A stretch of DNA of 64,000 bases from the NCBI GenBank assembly GCA_963678275.1, contig OY782765.1:4712001-4776000 (forward strand), in the 5' to 3' direction. Position 1 is the stretch's first letter. The number at the start of each line of letters is the position of its first letter. This document shows positions 1 through 8,479 of this stretch, piece after piece. This stretch comes from G963677445 sp963678275 (GTDB taxonomy: Bacteria > Bacteroidota > Ignavibacteria > Ignavibacteriales > Melioribacteraceae). A model generated the notes under the pieces. It was not told the origin of the DNA. It saw nothing but the letters and a program-made list of their open reading frames with translations, and ran no database searches. Position numbers and translations under genes: made by a program.

Positions 1-608
1 AATTCTTTCAGTGTTATTGTCCAGCCGAGGTCCATTTTAAGAATCAGGGGGTGATATTCACTCATATGAATCCGGTATTTAATTTTTCCATCTTCCGATT
101 CGGCGTAAATATGAGAAATATCATCCATTTTTTCATCACTTTTCGCGTTATGCATGGTGAAATCATGAAGAGGAGTGGCGCCGCCGATTGTTACCATGGT
201 TTTCCCTCCGTCGGGTGAAATAACAGCTTCCCCTTTTTCAACCAGATCATTAAATACTTTTTTACTGACCCATACCGTTGTAGCGTCCGTAAGTTTTTTT
301 TCTCCTCCCTGAAAATGGTTGTATTGATTAACAGCATTTTCCAGCGCTTCTTTCGTCATAATAATTGTGCCCTTTGTCTTCGCGGCATTGGTCATTTCAT
401 AGTCGAAGGTTATTCCGTCGGAAAGTGATTTGACCGTAACAATAAAATCATATTTTATACCATAATAGTCGACCTCATAAACATAGGTGGTATTTTCAAA
501 GTTGAGCAGTGTTGATCCGTTCAGGATATGTTCATCCAGATCAATCTGCGCAAAAAGCTGAATAGTAAGAAAAATAAAAATGGCTGCGAAAAGAGATATT
601 TTTTTCAT
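1..608 (-). CDS. Secreted protein of unknown function (3' end beyond window)
   Basis: An open frame runs from an ATG at 608 to the window edge without a stop, so about 201 N-terminal residues are visible and the C-terminus is missing. Residues 1-19 form a clear signal peptide (MKKISLFAAIFIFLTIQLF, then AQ), so the product is exported. The mature part is mainly beta-strand-like with alternating polar and hydrophobic residues. It contains a GGKTMVTIGG turn followed by HDFTMHN. I do not recognise the family; it could be a lipoprotein-like periplasmic or outer-membrane-associated protein, but no lipobox cysteine is present. The start is preceded only by a weak purine stretch (GGGGAAAAAAA). Confidence 0.7.
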   Translation of the reverse strand, partial: MKKISLFAAIFIFLTIQLFAQIDLDEHILNGSTLLNFENTTYVYEVDYYGIKYDFIVTVKSLSDGITFDYEMTNAAKTKGTIIMTKEALENAVNQYNHFQGGEKKLTDATTVWVSKKVFNDLVEKGEAVISPDGGKTMVTIGGATPLHDFTMHNAKSDEKMDDISHIYAESEDGKIKYRIHMSEYHPLILKMDLGWTITLKE

Positions 609-727
609 GTTTTTTTCCCCGATAAATTAAAAAACAGTCATTTATTGCCGGTGCAGAATGAAGTTACAAAAATTCATTTACTGATACAACCATAATAAAA
701 AGTCAAATATAATTTTTACATATTTTC

Positions 728-1456
728 TTATTTATTTTTCACATAAATCAGTTTAACTCTTCCATTAGGGCTTTCTCTTTCATCAATAGAGAATCGTTTA
801 ATAGATTTTATCAAAGGGGTAAGTTTTTGAAAACCATAGTTTCTTGAGTCGAAATTCGGCTGCTTTTTCTGCAGCAGGTTGCCGACGTCGCCGAGGAAAG
901 CCCAGCCCTCATCGTCGGCTACATCCGAAACAGTCGCGGCGATAAGTCTAATAACTTTCGGGGTAATTTTTTCGATATTATCAGGTTTGCTTTTCTGTTC
1001 CGCTCCGGCGCCTGCTTCATCTTCCCTGTTCTTGAGGATTTCGAGATATATAAACCGGTCGCAGGCTACAATAAAGGGATCGGGTGTTTTTTTCTCCCCG
1101 ATTCCAATGACATTCAGCCCGGCTTCACGAAGGCGGGTGGCCAGGCGGGTGAAATCACTATCGCTCGAAACCAGGCAGAAACCATCCACTTTGCCTGAAT
1201 AAAGAATATCCATCGCGTCGATGATCATCGCGGAGTCGGTCGCGTTTTTACCGGTAGTATAACTATATTGCTGAATGGGGGTAATCGCGTTTTCAAGCAG
1301 TATATTTTTCCACCTTGAAAGATTTGGTTTGGTCCAGTCGCCATAAATCCTCTTTATGGTCGGGATTCCATATTTAGCTATTTCCTCCATCATCTCTTTT
1401 ATATAGGCCGATGGAATATTATCTCCGTCAATCAGAACCGCAAGTTTTGTATCCAT
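728..1456 (-). CDS. NYN-domain (LabA/DUF88-like) protein with C-terminal LOTUS/OST-HTH domain
   Basis: The 242-residue product begins with a NYN (PIN-like) nuclease fold, residues 1-140. The acidic residues expected of the metal site are present: D10 and D12 in LIDGDN, D74 and D80 in the NATDSAMIID stretch, and D99 and D101 in SSDSDF. A charged linker (about 143-160) leads to a C-terminal domain (about 162-240) that matches the OST-HTH/LOTUS winged-helix pattern (KVIRLIAA, then GWAFLGDVGNLL and FQKLTPLI). NYN-LOTUS proteins of bacteria are predicted RNA-binding endoribonucleases. The substrate is unknown. It is monocistronic and cytoplasmic. Family assignment is firm; activity is inferred from intact acidic residues. 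Confidence 0.88.
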   Translation of the reverse strand: MDTKLAVLIDGDNIPSAYIKEMMEEIAKYGIPTIKRIYGDWTKPNLSRWKNILLENAITPIQQYSYTTGKNATDSAMIIDAMDILYSGKVDGFCLVSSDSDFTRLATRLREAGLNVIGIGEKKTPDPFIVACDRFIYLEILKNREDEAGAGAEQKSKPDNIEKITPKVIRLIAATVSDVADDEGWAFLGDVGNLLQKKQPNFDSRNYGFQKLTPLIKSIKRFSIDERESPNGRVKLIYVKNK

Positions 1457-2136
1457 ATTAACGCCGGTTGTTTTTTATACTTTGTTTAATGACAATGATA
1501 CTAAATTATTTCATTAATAATGAAATTTTTTGTATCTCTGCGAAAACTCTTCAGGAATGAAAGATCGAAATCCCCTCCCCTTAAGATGTTAAGGGGGATG
1601 GGAGGGGTTTGATCGGCCTTGAACTGGGAATAATCCTGAGAAAAGTCTGTTTTTTTTTCACTCCCCCGAAAAGACAGATGTTTTCACGCAATTATAATCT
1701 TGTTGCCCGGAAGGTTAAAACATCAAGGCTAAGGTTCCCTCCACCTTTTGTTTTGTTCACTGCCTCGCAAAATGTTCCGAATATATTTCAGAGTGTTTTT
1801 TATGGTGTACCTGACGGCACACCTGGTTGTTTTCTTCTATTTTTTCTACCAATATTTTGCCCCTGACGGGGCAATCTTATACAACATTTTTTATGTCCCG
1901 TCAGGGACATCATATTGGTAAAAAAGAAAAAAGCCGGAAATTCGGTGTGCCGTCAGGTACACCATATTTAACCGCCGGAATAAAGTAAGTTGTATATATG
2001 CCAGGTTGTGTGCCAAAAATTTCTTCCCATTTTTCATTGAATTTAACTCCTTACGGAGTCGTTCATGATTATAATGGATTTTCTGACAATACCTTTTGGT
2101 TCCGGCCTGGCAAACATTGCTATTCATCCAAATGTT
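1457..2136. other. 680-bp intergenic stretch with hairpin and nested palindrome
   Basis: No credible gene. It holds a CCCCTTAA-gatg-TTAAGGGG hairpin at 1577-1596 embedded in a CCCCTCCCC/GGGAGGGG repeat end, and repeat-A copy 1 at 1801-1966. Short open frames here read through these palindromes and have no protein-like composition. Confidence 0.7.
1801..1966. repeat. Repeat family A, copy 1 (nested palindrome)
   Basis: The outer inverted repeat is TATGGTGTACCTGACGGCAC at the left, with its complement ending in GGTACACCATA at the right. Inside is a second pair (TACCAATAT / ATATTGGTA). Inside that are two short hairpins, GCCCCTGACGGGGC and GTCCCGTCAGGGAC. The GCCCC hairpin lies left, so this copy is inverted relative to the copies at 18479 and 60944. 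Confidence 0.9.
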
Positions 2137-3492
2137 TCATCTCTCTTTTCTTATAATTTTTCCCCCGCAGGGATTAATATTAACTGTAAGAGAATTTGAA
2201 ACAGATTCAAAACTATCATCATTCAAAAGATCATAATAACTGGAACCGCCATCAGTCCGGAAGGTTATCTCTTCGCTGGTTTCTGAAGAGCTGACGATTA
2301 TAATAATCTCTTCATTTTTTGTTTTCCTGCTGAAAACAAATTGTTTATGACTGACATAAACCTGTGAATAATTACCCTGTTGAAGGGCTTCGCAGCCTGA
2401 TCGGATTTCGGCAAGTTGTTTAATAAATGCCGGAAGATCGGGCCGGGGCGGATGGTTAATCATTTCATCCAGATTCAGATCGGGCCGGAGCGCTGAGTCG
2501 CTGCCGTTATTTTTCATTCCCTCTATTCCCCACTCGCTTCCGTAATATATTGATGGTATACCGGGCATGGTGAACAACAGTATATAAAGGGGATAAAGGT
2601 GTAAAGGATTTGATAATGAACTTGCCACTCTGTTTACGTCGTGATTATCGGCGAAATTATATAAAGAAAAATTTTTGTAAATACCTTCATTTCCGAACAG
2701 ACGATTCAGTGACCAGGCAATCTCGAAATAATTGGCGTCGGCATGGCTGGAATAAAGCCCTTTGTAACATTCATAATTTGTGGAGGAATCGAGCATATTG
2801 TTCCTGGTAAAAAAACTGTAATCGCCATGAATCAGCTCACCCATTATCCAGAAACCAGGTTTAAGGGATAGGCAAAAATCTTTCAGCGCGGTCAGAAAAT
2901 CATGATCGAGTGAATAAGCGACATCAAGCCTTAGTCCGTCGATATCAAATTCCCTGATCCACATTCCGGCTGCCTCAAGAAGGTGATTAACAACCTCCCC
3001 GTTTTTCAGATTAAGTTTTACAAGTTCATAATGCCCCTCCCAGGAATCATATCCGAAGGAATCATTAAACGGTGTATTCCCTCCCGGATTAAAACCGGAG
3101 AACCAGTCTTTATAAATCGAGTTTTCCCTCTTTTTCTTCAGATCAATGAAAGGCCCGAACTCTCTTCCGACATGATTAAACACACCGTCAAGAATAACCT
3201 TTATATCATTTTTATGTAATTCGCCGATTAAATTTTTCAGCTCTTCATTTGTCCCGAGTCTTCTGTCCACAGTGAAATAATCAGCGGTGTCATAACCATG
3301 TGAAGATGACTCAAGAAGGGGCCCCAGATAGAGGGCGTTTATTCCGAGGTACTTAAAATGTTCTATCCATCCATAAATTTTGGATAACCTGTTTTCAGAA
3401 GATGAGTGAAAATCGTTGCTCGCGGGAGCGCCGCAAAATCCCAGCGGATAGATATGATAGAAGAAAGATTTTTCCGGCCAGTTGTTAGTCAT
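2137..3492 (-). CDS. GH13 alpha-amylase family glycoside hydrolase
   Basis: This 451-residue enzyme of the alpha-amylase clan acts on alpha-1,4-linked glucans or short maltooligosaccharides. All four conserved GH13 regions are visible: DGVFNHVG (D102-H107), IDGLRLDVAY with R188 and the nucleophile D190, MGELI with the acid/base E219, and FADNHDVNR with H284 and the transition-state D285. There is no signal peptide, so it should be cytoplasmic. The C-terminal beta domain is short, from about 375. The closest subfamilies by feel are cyclomaltodextrinase/neopullulanase-like enzymes, but without their N-terminal domain. It lies 57 bp downstream of a TetR gene, and a TetR-type operator (3516-3531) sits just upstream of its GAGGA ribosome site, so it is probably repressed by that TetR. 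Exact substrate unknown. Confidence 0.92.
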   Translation of the reverse strand: MTNNWPEKSFFYHIYPLGFCGAPASNDFHSSSENRLSKIYGWIEHFKYLGINALYLGPLLESSSHGYDTADYFTVDRRLGTNEELKNLIGELHKNDIKVILDGVFNHVGREFGPFIDLKKKRENSIYKDWFSGFNPGGNTPFNDSFGYDSWEGHYELVKLNLKNGEVVNHLLEAAGMWIREFDIDGLRLDVAYSLDHDFLTALKDFCLSLKPGFWIMGELIHGDYSFFTRNNMLDSSTNYECYKGLYSSHADANYFEIAWSLNRLFGNEGIYKNFSLYNFADNHDVNRVASSLSNPLHLYPLYILLFTMPGIPSIYYGSEWGIEGMKNNGSDSALRPDLNLDEMINHPPRPDLPAFIKQLAEIRSGCEALQQGNYSQVYVSHKQFVFSRKTKNEEIIIIVSSSETSEEITFRTDGGSSYYDLLNDDSFESVSNSLTVNINPCGGKIIRKER

Positions 3493-3515
3493 AAGGTCCT
3501 CATAATTGTTATCAG

Positions 3516-3531
3516 TATACCGTTCGGTATA
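3516..3531. promoter_or_regulatory. Palindromic operator upstream of GH13 gene
   Basis: TATACCGTTCGGTATA is a perfect 16-bp palindrome, 23 bp upstream of the GH13 start codon. The same half-site arrangement recurs upstream of the tetR gene at 4131. The size and symmetry fit a TetR-family operator. Confidence 0.8.
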
Positions 3532-3549
3532 GTGTGGTTAAAAAATTTT

Positions 3550-4116
3550 TCAGGAAAAGATTCCATGCATAAACTGATGTGTGATTTTTCTTATAAGTTC
3601 ATCATCGGGCGTAATGTAATTGTTGATATAAACTCCGATATAAGTATTTATCATTCCAAGGAAAGTGACGGCGTAAATCTTATGTCTTCCTTTCATATTG
3701 CCATGATCCATTGAAGCGTTAATAAATATATTTTCGATAATCCGATGCAGCGATTCCCATAATGGCAGAGTGGCTTCGAATGCTTCGCTTTTAGCCGGGG
3801 CAAACCAGGAGGAAAGCAGCAGCCTATAAAACAATGGATGTTTTTGGGAATATCTGAAAAATATTGACACTACGTTATTGAGTGTAACCTTTACATCTCC
3901 ATTATATGACGCTTCATTTACCAGGCTCTCGGGGAGGGTATTGAAATAATAATCGGCAATGGTCAGCAGAAGCCCTTTTTTATTGTTAAAATAGTGATAA
4001 AGGGTTGGTTTTGTGATGCCTGATTTTTCACAAATTTCCATTACTCCAACCGCGTCATAACCACGTTCAGCAAAGAGAGCGAGCGCGGTTTCCATTATTT
4101 TAATTTTATTGTTCAT
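3550..4116 (-). CDS. TetR/AcrR family transcriptional regulator
   Basis: This 188-residue dimeric DNA-binding repressor has an N-terminal helix-turn-helix at residues 5-52, with the typical ERGYDAVGVMEICEKSG and ITKPTLYHYFNNKKGLL pattern. The ligand-binding C-terminal half is not distinctive. A perfect palindrome, TATACCGAACGGTATA, sits 15 bp before its start and a matching one sits before the downstream GH13 gene. It therefore likely represses itself and the amylase, and is released by a sugar-like or hydrophobic ligand that cannot be named. The gene is co-directional with GH13. Confidence 0.93.
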   Translation of the reverse strand: MNNKIKIMETALALFAERGYDAVGVMEICEKSGITKPTLYHYFNNKKGLLLTIADYYFNTLPESLVNEASYNGDVKVTLNNVVSIFFRYSQKHPLFYRLLLSSWFAPAKSEAFEATLPLWESLHRIIENIFINASMDHGNMKGRHKIYAVTFLGMINTYIGVYINNYITPDDELIRKITHQFMHGIFS

Positions 4117-4130
4117 AAGTTATACGTGAA

Positions 4131-4146
4131 TATACCGAACGGTATA
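4131..4146. promoter_or_regulatory. Palindromic operator upstream of tetR gene
   Basis: TATACCGAACGGTATA is the exact reverse complement of the site at 3516-3531 and lies 15 bp from the tetR start. Paired identical sites at both promoters point to autoregulation plus control of the GH13 gene. Confidence 0.8.
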
Positions 4147-4194
4147 CTGAAAAACAAGAAAAAAATTCAGGGTAATGATTTTTTTATCCAAAGG

Positions 4195-4700
4195 AACTAA
4201 ATTTTCCCCAGGCGAGCTCGAGGAAAACGCCCTAAAGGGGAAAAGTTCCCTGGCAAAACGGGAGGCGATTTATTCAATAAGAAGTTAAACTCTACGCAAA
4301 TTGGTAAGAAATTTATCAACAAGTGGAAAGTTTAATGCCAGGTAAAAGTTTTGTGATTACCCGAGGTGAATCCTCCCCCGTCCCCGACGAAAAACACATC
4401 GGGGCCACCCCCTCCGGAGGGGGACATTCTGATTACTTGGATTTGTCGATAAATATCCCCCTTCGGCCCCAGAGGGATGCTCCTGGCAAGGGGGTGGATT
4501 CAAAGTGTTTTTCTTTGAAGACGGGGGAGGACTATCCTTGGGCTAACCGATAACTTTTCTTTTTCTGACTCCATCATCTTATGGATTTAAAATCGTGGCC
4601 AGTCTATCGGCAACATGTTATTGGCGGGCTTTTTGACAAATTTTGCTCCCTGGATTATCCTCAAGATGTTGGCGTTGGTGTGGTGGTAAGAGCCTAAAGT
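4195..4700. repeat. Repeat family C, copy 1 (~505 bp)
   Basis: Non-coding dispersed repeat. It shares long blocks with 41158-41664, for example GTGTTTTTCTTTGAAGACGG, TTATTCAATAAGAA and CTTTTCTTTTTCTGACTCCA. It also shares blocks with the reverse strand at 61430-61656. An inverted pair TCCTCCCCCGTC / GACGGGGGAGGA lies inside it, about 150 bp apart. A 76-codon open frame at 4323 lies wholly in the repeat and is not credible. The stretch from 4147 to 4766 otherwise holds no gene. Confidence 0.88.
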
Positions 4701-4738
4701 ATTAAAGCAGAATTGATTCCAGATAGGTAATAATTTGG

Positions 4739-4759
4739 AGGAGAATCATTCTCCTCCAT
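4739..4759 (-). terminator. Tight hairpin 3' of surface repeat gene
   Basis: GGAGGAGAAT and ATTCTCCTCC form a perfect inverted repeat just past the stop of the minus-strand gene ending at 4767. A U-tract is lacking, so it may be a processing or stabilising hairpin rather than a classical terminator. Confidence 0.5.
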
Positions 4760-4766
4760 ATCAATT

Positions 4767-5966
4767 TTATAAATGCATATTAAGCAGAGGCAGTATTTTA
4801 AATGGAACGGGATTATTCCGCGCGATATTAAGAAGTCCTATCTGCACTCCGTTAAGGACTTCGGCGACATTAAATATCCCGATTGATAAACCATGCTGAG
4901 TGGAATGCACCTGGTTAAAAGCTGAAATGGAAACACCTTTCATAACATCTACGCTTGTCCATAATACGGTCGCGTTAATGCCGGTAAAAGATTCAGTTTC
5001 TGTTTTATAACCATTGAAGTTTAATCCTTTAACACTATAAGGAGACTCAACTTTGCCGAGTGAAAGATTTATTCCTGTTATGTTTCCATCTTTTGAAACA
5101 ATGCCGACGCCGCCTATATTGATTCCCTTAATCCCATCCAAACCGACAACCGCCAGCCCGCCGATGTTAATCCCCAGCACATCTTCCTGGGCGACAAGGG
5201 CCAGTCCCCCGATATTAAGGCCGGTAATGTTTTCCTGTGAAACGCAGGCCAGCCCGCCTATATTGATAAATGACAAACTTTCCTGTGAAACACAAGCGAG
5301 TCCGCTAAAGTTAAAACCATTCATTGAACCTTGTGACACAAGTGCGAGTGTGCCGAAATTAATGCCGGAAATGGAGCCCTGCGAAACCGACGCGAGTCCC
5401 GAAATATTCAATCCTGTCAGATCGCCCTGTGAAACAAGAGCCAGCCCGCCGAAATTTAATCCTGTAATGTTATCATCGGCAACACAGGCGAAACCACCTA
5501 TATTAATTCCCGAAATATCACCATCTGAAACCAGGGCCAGCCCGCCGGTATTAATTCCTAAAATATTTCCTCCGGAAACCAGCGCGAGTCCGCCTATATT
5601 AAATCCATTCATTGATTCGCCAGATACAGCCCCGCCAATACCCACAGTTATTCCATTTAAATGGTCGGCAAGGGGAAATAAACCGAGCGCCATTCCATTT
5701 ATACTGGAACCGGGAGAGTTTTTTGGCCGCCAGAGTGTAAAATTAAGTCCGTTGATTTCTTTAATGCCGCAATCGACAAAATTTAGCCTGATACCATTGT
5801 GATATTCCGAATTCCCGAAACTTATACCTGTATTTCTGAAACCGAGATTCAGGCTTTTATGGCCGCAATCGGAATCATCCTCATCAAGCCAGTCAATATC
5901 TAATTGGCCGAATAAAAAACCTGAAGCCGCAAAAAAGAGTATAAAAGTAAAAATCAATTTTCTCAT
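4767..5966 (-). CDS. LA_2272-like surface repeat protein, predicted beta-solenoid
   Basis: A 399-residue exported protein with a signal peptide at residues 1-20 (MRKLIFTFILFFAASGFLFG). From about residue 90 to 305 it consists of tandem 16-residue units of the form I-x-G-I-N-I-G-G-L-A-x-V-S-x-x-x, at least a dozen in register (NIGGLALV, NFGGLALV, NISGLASV, NFGTLALV). This resembles the LA_2272-type surface repeat family known from Leptospira and Bacteroidota. The regular hydrophobic/glycine pattern suggests a solenoid or outer-membrane beta structure. The C-terminal part (QIGLLNIARNNPVPFKILPL) keeps the G-I-N-x motif in degenerate form. Function is unknown. At DNA level the repeats have 48-bp periodicity with diverged codons, so expansion is old. 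Confidence 0.8.
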   Translation of the reverse strand: MRKLIFTFILFFAASGFLFGQLDIDWLDEDDSDCGHKSLNLGFRNTGISFGNSEYHNGIRLNFVDCGIKEINGLNFTLWRPKNSPGSSINGMALGLFPLADHLNGITVGIGGAVSGESMNGFNIGGLALVSGGNILGINTGGLALVSDGDISGINIGGFACVADDNITGLNFGGLALVSQGDLTGLNISGLASVSQGSISGINFGTLALVSQGSMNGFNFSGLACVSQESLSFINIGGLACVSQENITGLNIGGLALVAQEDVLGINIGGLAVVGLDGIKGINIGGVGIVSKDGNITGINLSLGKVESPYSVKGLNFNGYKTETESFTGINATVLWTSVDVMKGVSISAFNQVHSTQHGLSIGIFNVAEVLNGVQIGLLNIARNNPVPFKILPLLNMHL

Positions 5967-6045
5967 AACTTATCCATAGAGTTATTATTTTTTAATTTAG
6001 ACTGACAGATGATAGAAAAGTTACATGAGAATTAAGATATCGCTT

Positions 6046-7206
6046 TTACTTCAGTAATAACAATTTTATCGCTTTCGAAAGGTTGCCGGCCCGGATAGCG
6101 CATATATATATTCCTGAAGTTCTGCCTGATCCATTCCACTCAAATTTGTATTTGCCTTTCATTTTAAAAGCTGAATGACGCACTTCGTTTTGCCTGCCGG
6201 TAATGTCAGCGATTGTAATAGTGACGGCGCCATCCTCCGGGATTTCATATTCAATTGTTGTTGAGGGATTAAAAGGATTCGGGTAGTTTCTTAGAATGAT
6301 GTAATTTGTTAGTTCAGGTTCCCGGGATTCTACTGAAGTAAGAGGGAAAATTTCAGTAATTGTAAAATCGACCCAGAAAACGGCGGCGCAGTTGTTTATA
6401 TTATTAAAGAGCGCGTTTCCAATATCCCCAGGGGGATTCGATAACTGCGACCACCAGTCTCTGTCGGCAGGGTAACCAAACTGGAAGGCGACCTTATTGG
6501 GACTGAATTTATTTCCCCATTGTGTAAATTCATTTATCATATATTGAAAGGGATTGGAAGCGAATCCGAAATCCTGGCTGTCATCGACAAAAATTATTTC
6601 GCCACGGTAATTATCGGGCATCCTGTTTGAAGTATAATGTTTTAAGAAAAGTGAATATGTGCTGTCGATATTTTTTACATTCTGCTCCCATCTTTCCGCG
6701 TCAGCGTCGGCGACCTGCTGTCCGCCCGGATGTTGATGAGTGTTATACCATTCAACATCAACACCGAATCCTGTTACAGATGAGTGATGTTTATACCTGT
6801 TGAGCACAATTGAAATAAGTGTATCAATATCCGCGGCTCCCGGTTCAACCTGCAGCCATACTTTCAGGCCGCTCTGGTCGAAATAATCGAGCCATTCTTC
6901 ATTGCGGTCTTCCCCGATAAAATTTATGTAAGGATATGAGTTTCCTTCCGGGGGGAAATTCAACTGCGTAATTCCATTATCGATATAAAGGGATACAATC
7001 CATATACCGGCAGGCTGGCTTCCGGGAAAAAATCCCGACATGGAATATCCGGCGTTGCTCCAGTATTGAGGTGAGGGAAACTGATTGTTAGGATAACTCT
7101 GCAATATCCGCGAAGCTCTGAATCCGGCAAATTTTTCCTGAGCGTTTAATGAAAAGGGGGCTGAAAGAAATGTAAACAGCAGTATGATTCCAATTGTTCT
7201 CTTCAT
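6046..7206 (-). CDS. Secreted TIM-barrel-like protein with C-terminal sorting domain
   Basis: I start at the ATG at 7206 because it gives a good signal peptide (MKRTIGIILLFTFLSAPFSL, then NAQ); a longer frame from 7314 is possible. The mature protein has strand-helix alternation and a GFGVDVEWY segment that resembles the catalytic strand of GH18-like barrels (D-x-E). It also has QFGYPADRDWW and AVFWVDF strands near the end of the barrel. The last ~85 residues form a sorting domain (NYPNPFNPSTTIEYEIP, then SGIYICAIRAG) as found in type IX-secreted or FlgD-like-Ig proteins of the FCB group. Likely a surface or extracellular carbohydrate-active protein; the specificity is not deducible. Divergent from the exporter gene at 7333. 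Confidence 0.75.
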   Translation of the reverse strand: MKRTIGIILLFTFLSAPFSLNAQEKFAGFRASRILQSYPNNQFPSPQYWSNAGYSMSGFFPGSQPAGIWIVSLYIDNGITQLNFPPEGNSYPYINFIGEDRNEEWLDYFDQSGLKVWLQVEPGAADIDTLISIVLNRYKHHSSVTGFGVDVEWYNTHQHPGGQQVADADAERWEQNVKNIDSTYSLFLKHYTSNRMPDNYRGEIIFVDDSQDFGFASNPFQYMINEFTQWGNKFSPNKVAFQFGYPADRDWWSQLSNPPGDIGNALFNNINNCAAVFWVDFTITEIFPLTSVESREPELTNYIILRNYPNPFNPSTTIEYEIPEDGAVTITIADITGRQNEVRHSAFKMKGKYKFEWNGSGRTSGIYICAIRAGNLSKAIKLLLLK

Positions 7207-7332
7207 GAGGTGAAATTCCATTTTTTGTAAAACATATAATATAACTATTAATTGATAATTCATTTGGGCCCATCTTATAACGGATATTTTTTTTATCTTT
7301 GACAGTAACATCACGTAAAATATTTGGAATTG

Positions 7333-8052
7333 ATGACTACAGAAATTTTACTTATCTCCCTGGTAGTTCTGGCAGGCGCCTTTATCCAGGGTTTTTCCGG
7401 TTTTGGCTTTGCCCTTGTAACGATGCCCCTGCTTTCAATGATTATGCCGGTTAAAGAAGCTGTTCCCCTGGTGGCATTATGCGGACTGATAATAAACTTA
7501 TGGCTGGTTATAGAATTGAGGCAGCATCTTGAATTTGCCGAGGTAAAATACCTTATAGCCGGCTCTGTTTTGGGAATTCCGGCCGGGGCTTATTTTCTCA
7601 GTTCAGCTCCAACCGGCGCGCTGAAGATAATATTGGGAATTATTGTGTTGTTATTTGTAATATTCACGATATTCCGTTTTATAAAACATACAGGAGTAAA
7701 AAAGGAATACGGGATAATATACGGCTTGTTGTCCGGATTGCTCGGCGGCGCTTTTAATACCAACGGGCCCCCGGTGTTGATATATTTTTATCTTAAAGGA
7801 TGGGACAAAACCAGGCAAAAAAGTATGATAACAGGCTTTTTTATTTTCTCTTCGACATTTATCGTGCTTACTCATCTTATCGGGGGGATAAGTTCAGGCA
7901 AAACTTACATTGATTTCCTGACGACGCTGCCTGCTGTACTTATAGGCATCTTTATCGGGACTCGTCTCTTTTCAAAAGTCAGCACAGAATTTTTTAATAA
8001 ATTTATTCTTATCGGACTAACAGTTATTGCGGTAATTTTAATTATTTCGTGA
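7333..8052 (+). CDS. TauE/SafE (TSUP) family membrane transporter
   Basis: A 239-residue integral membrane protein with about eight hydrophobic segments arranged as two similar halves. The first half carries IQGFSGFGFALVTMPLL and the second GLLGGAFNTNGPPVLIYFYL, the paired signatures of the TauE/SafE family, whose members export sulfite, sulfoacetate or other small organic anions. I use the ATG at 7333; a TTG three codons upstream is also in frame. Its stop overlaps the region just before the next small gene, so the two are probably co-transcribed. Substrate unknown. Confidence 0.88.
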   Translation: MTTEILLISLVVLAGAFIQGFSGFGFALVTMPLLSMIMPVKEAVPLVALCGLIINLWLVIELRQHLEFAEVKYLIAGSVLGIPAGAYFLSSAPTGALKIILGIIVLLFVIFTIFRFIKHTGVKKEYGIIYGLLSGLLGGAFNTNGPPVLIYFYLKGWDKTRQKSMITGFFIFSSTFIVLTHLIGGISSGKTYIDFLTTLPAVLIGIFIGTRLFSKVSTEFFNKFILIGLTVIAVILIIS

Positions 8053-8063
8053 CAGGTGGGTAT

Positions 8064-8372
8064 ATGAAATTATTATTTTTTATGTTTATTCCTCTCATAA
8101 TTTTCGGGCAGACTTTCGAGGAAAAAGCCGACAGCGCATATTCTAACGCTAAAAAAGGTGTCTACTGGGCATTCGAAAATGTGCCGGAAGGGAAACAGCG
8201 CCTTGATAAGGATCTGATACTGGATGATAAGCTGATTGCTTCTGTAAAAATAACCCGTGAAGTGGAAGGAGTGAAAGTAGTGTCGACAGGCTTTTTCAAA
8301 ACTTATGAGGTTGAGCTGAGTATCTATAAAAGTTATGCTTCGTTGCGGAAAGAGGGGTATTTGCGGGAGTGA
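8064..8372 (+). CDS. Small secreted protein of unknown function
   Basis: 102 residues starting at ATG 8064 behind an AGGTGGG ribosome site, 11 bp after the stop of the transporter gene. Residues 1-16 (MKLLFFMFIPLIIFGQ) are a signal peptide. The mature part is short and mixed alpha/beta, with EEKADSAYSNAKKGVYWAFE as an amphipathic helix and two strands after it (LIASVKITRE, KVVSTGFFKTYEVEL). No family recognised. Co-directional spacing suggests an operon with the TSUP transporter, though no functional link is evident. Confidence 0.7.
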   Translation: MKLLFFMFIPLIIFGQTFEEKADSAYSNAKKGVYWAFENVPEGKQRLDKDLILDDKLIASVKITREVEGVKVVSTGFFKTYEVELSIYKSYASLRKEGYLRE

Positions 8373-8374
8373 GA

Positions 8375-8479
8375 CTCTTACTGATACTGAAAGCGTCTCA
8401 AAAACCGGCGGTTTTAATCACCGCGTACAGACCGGATAAAAAAATTTGGGAAGATGACAATATCAGGAGAAAGCAATGA
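8375..8479 (+). pseudogene. Truncated C-terminal remnant of a DUF4258-type gene
   Basis: The frame ending in TGA at 8477-8479 encodes KPAVLITAYRPDKKIWEDDN followed by IRRKQ, which is the characteristic C-terminal tail of DUF4258 proteins. No start codon or upstream DUF4258 sequence is present, because the previous gene ends at 8372 in another frame. The remnant overlaps the next gene by an ATGA junction, as the intact pair normally would. I interpret it as the surviving end of a deleted gene. Confidence 0.6.

Noticed and set aside
4323..4553. 76-codon open frame on the plus strand
   Set aside because: It lies wholly within repeat family C, has poor protein composition and is not preserved in the second copy.
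5053..5802. 249-codon frame antisense to the 16-residue-repeat gene
   Set aside because: It is a frame shadow caused by the periodic GC-containing codons of the true gene on the minus strand, and lacks a ribosome site.
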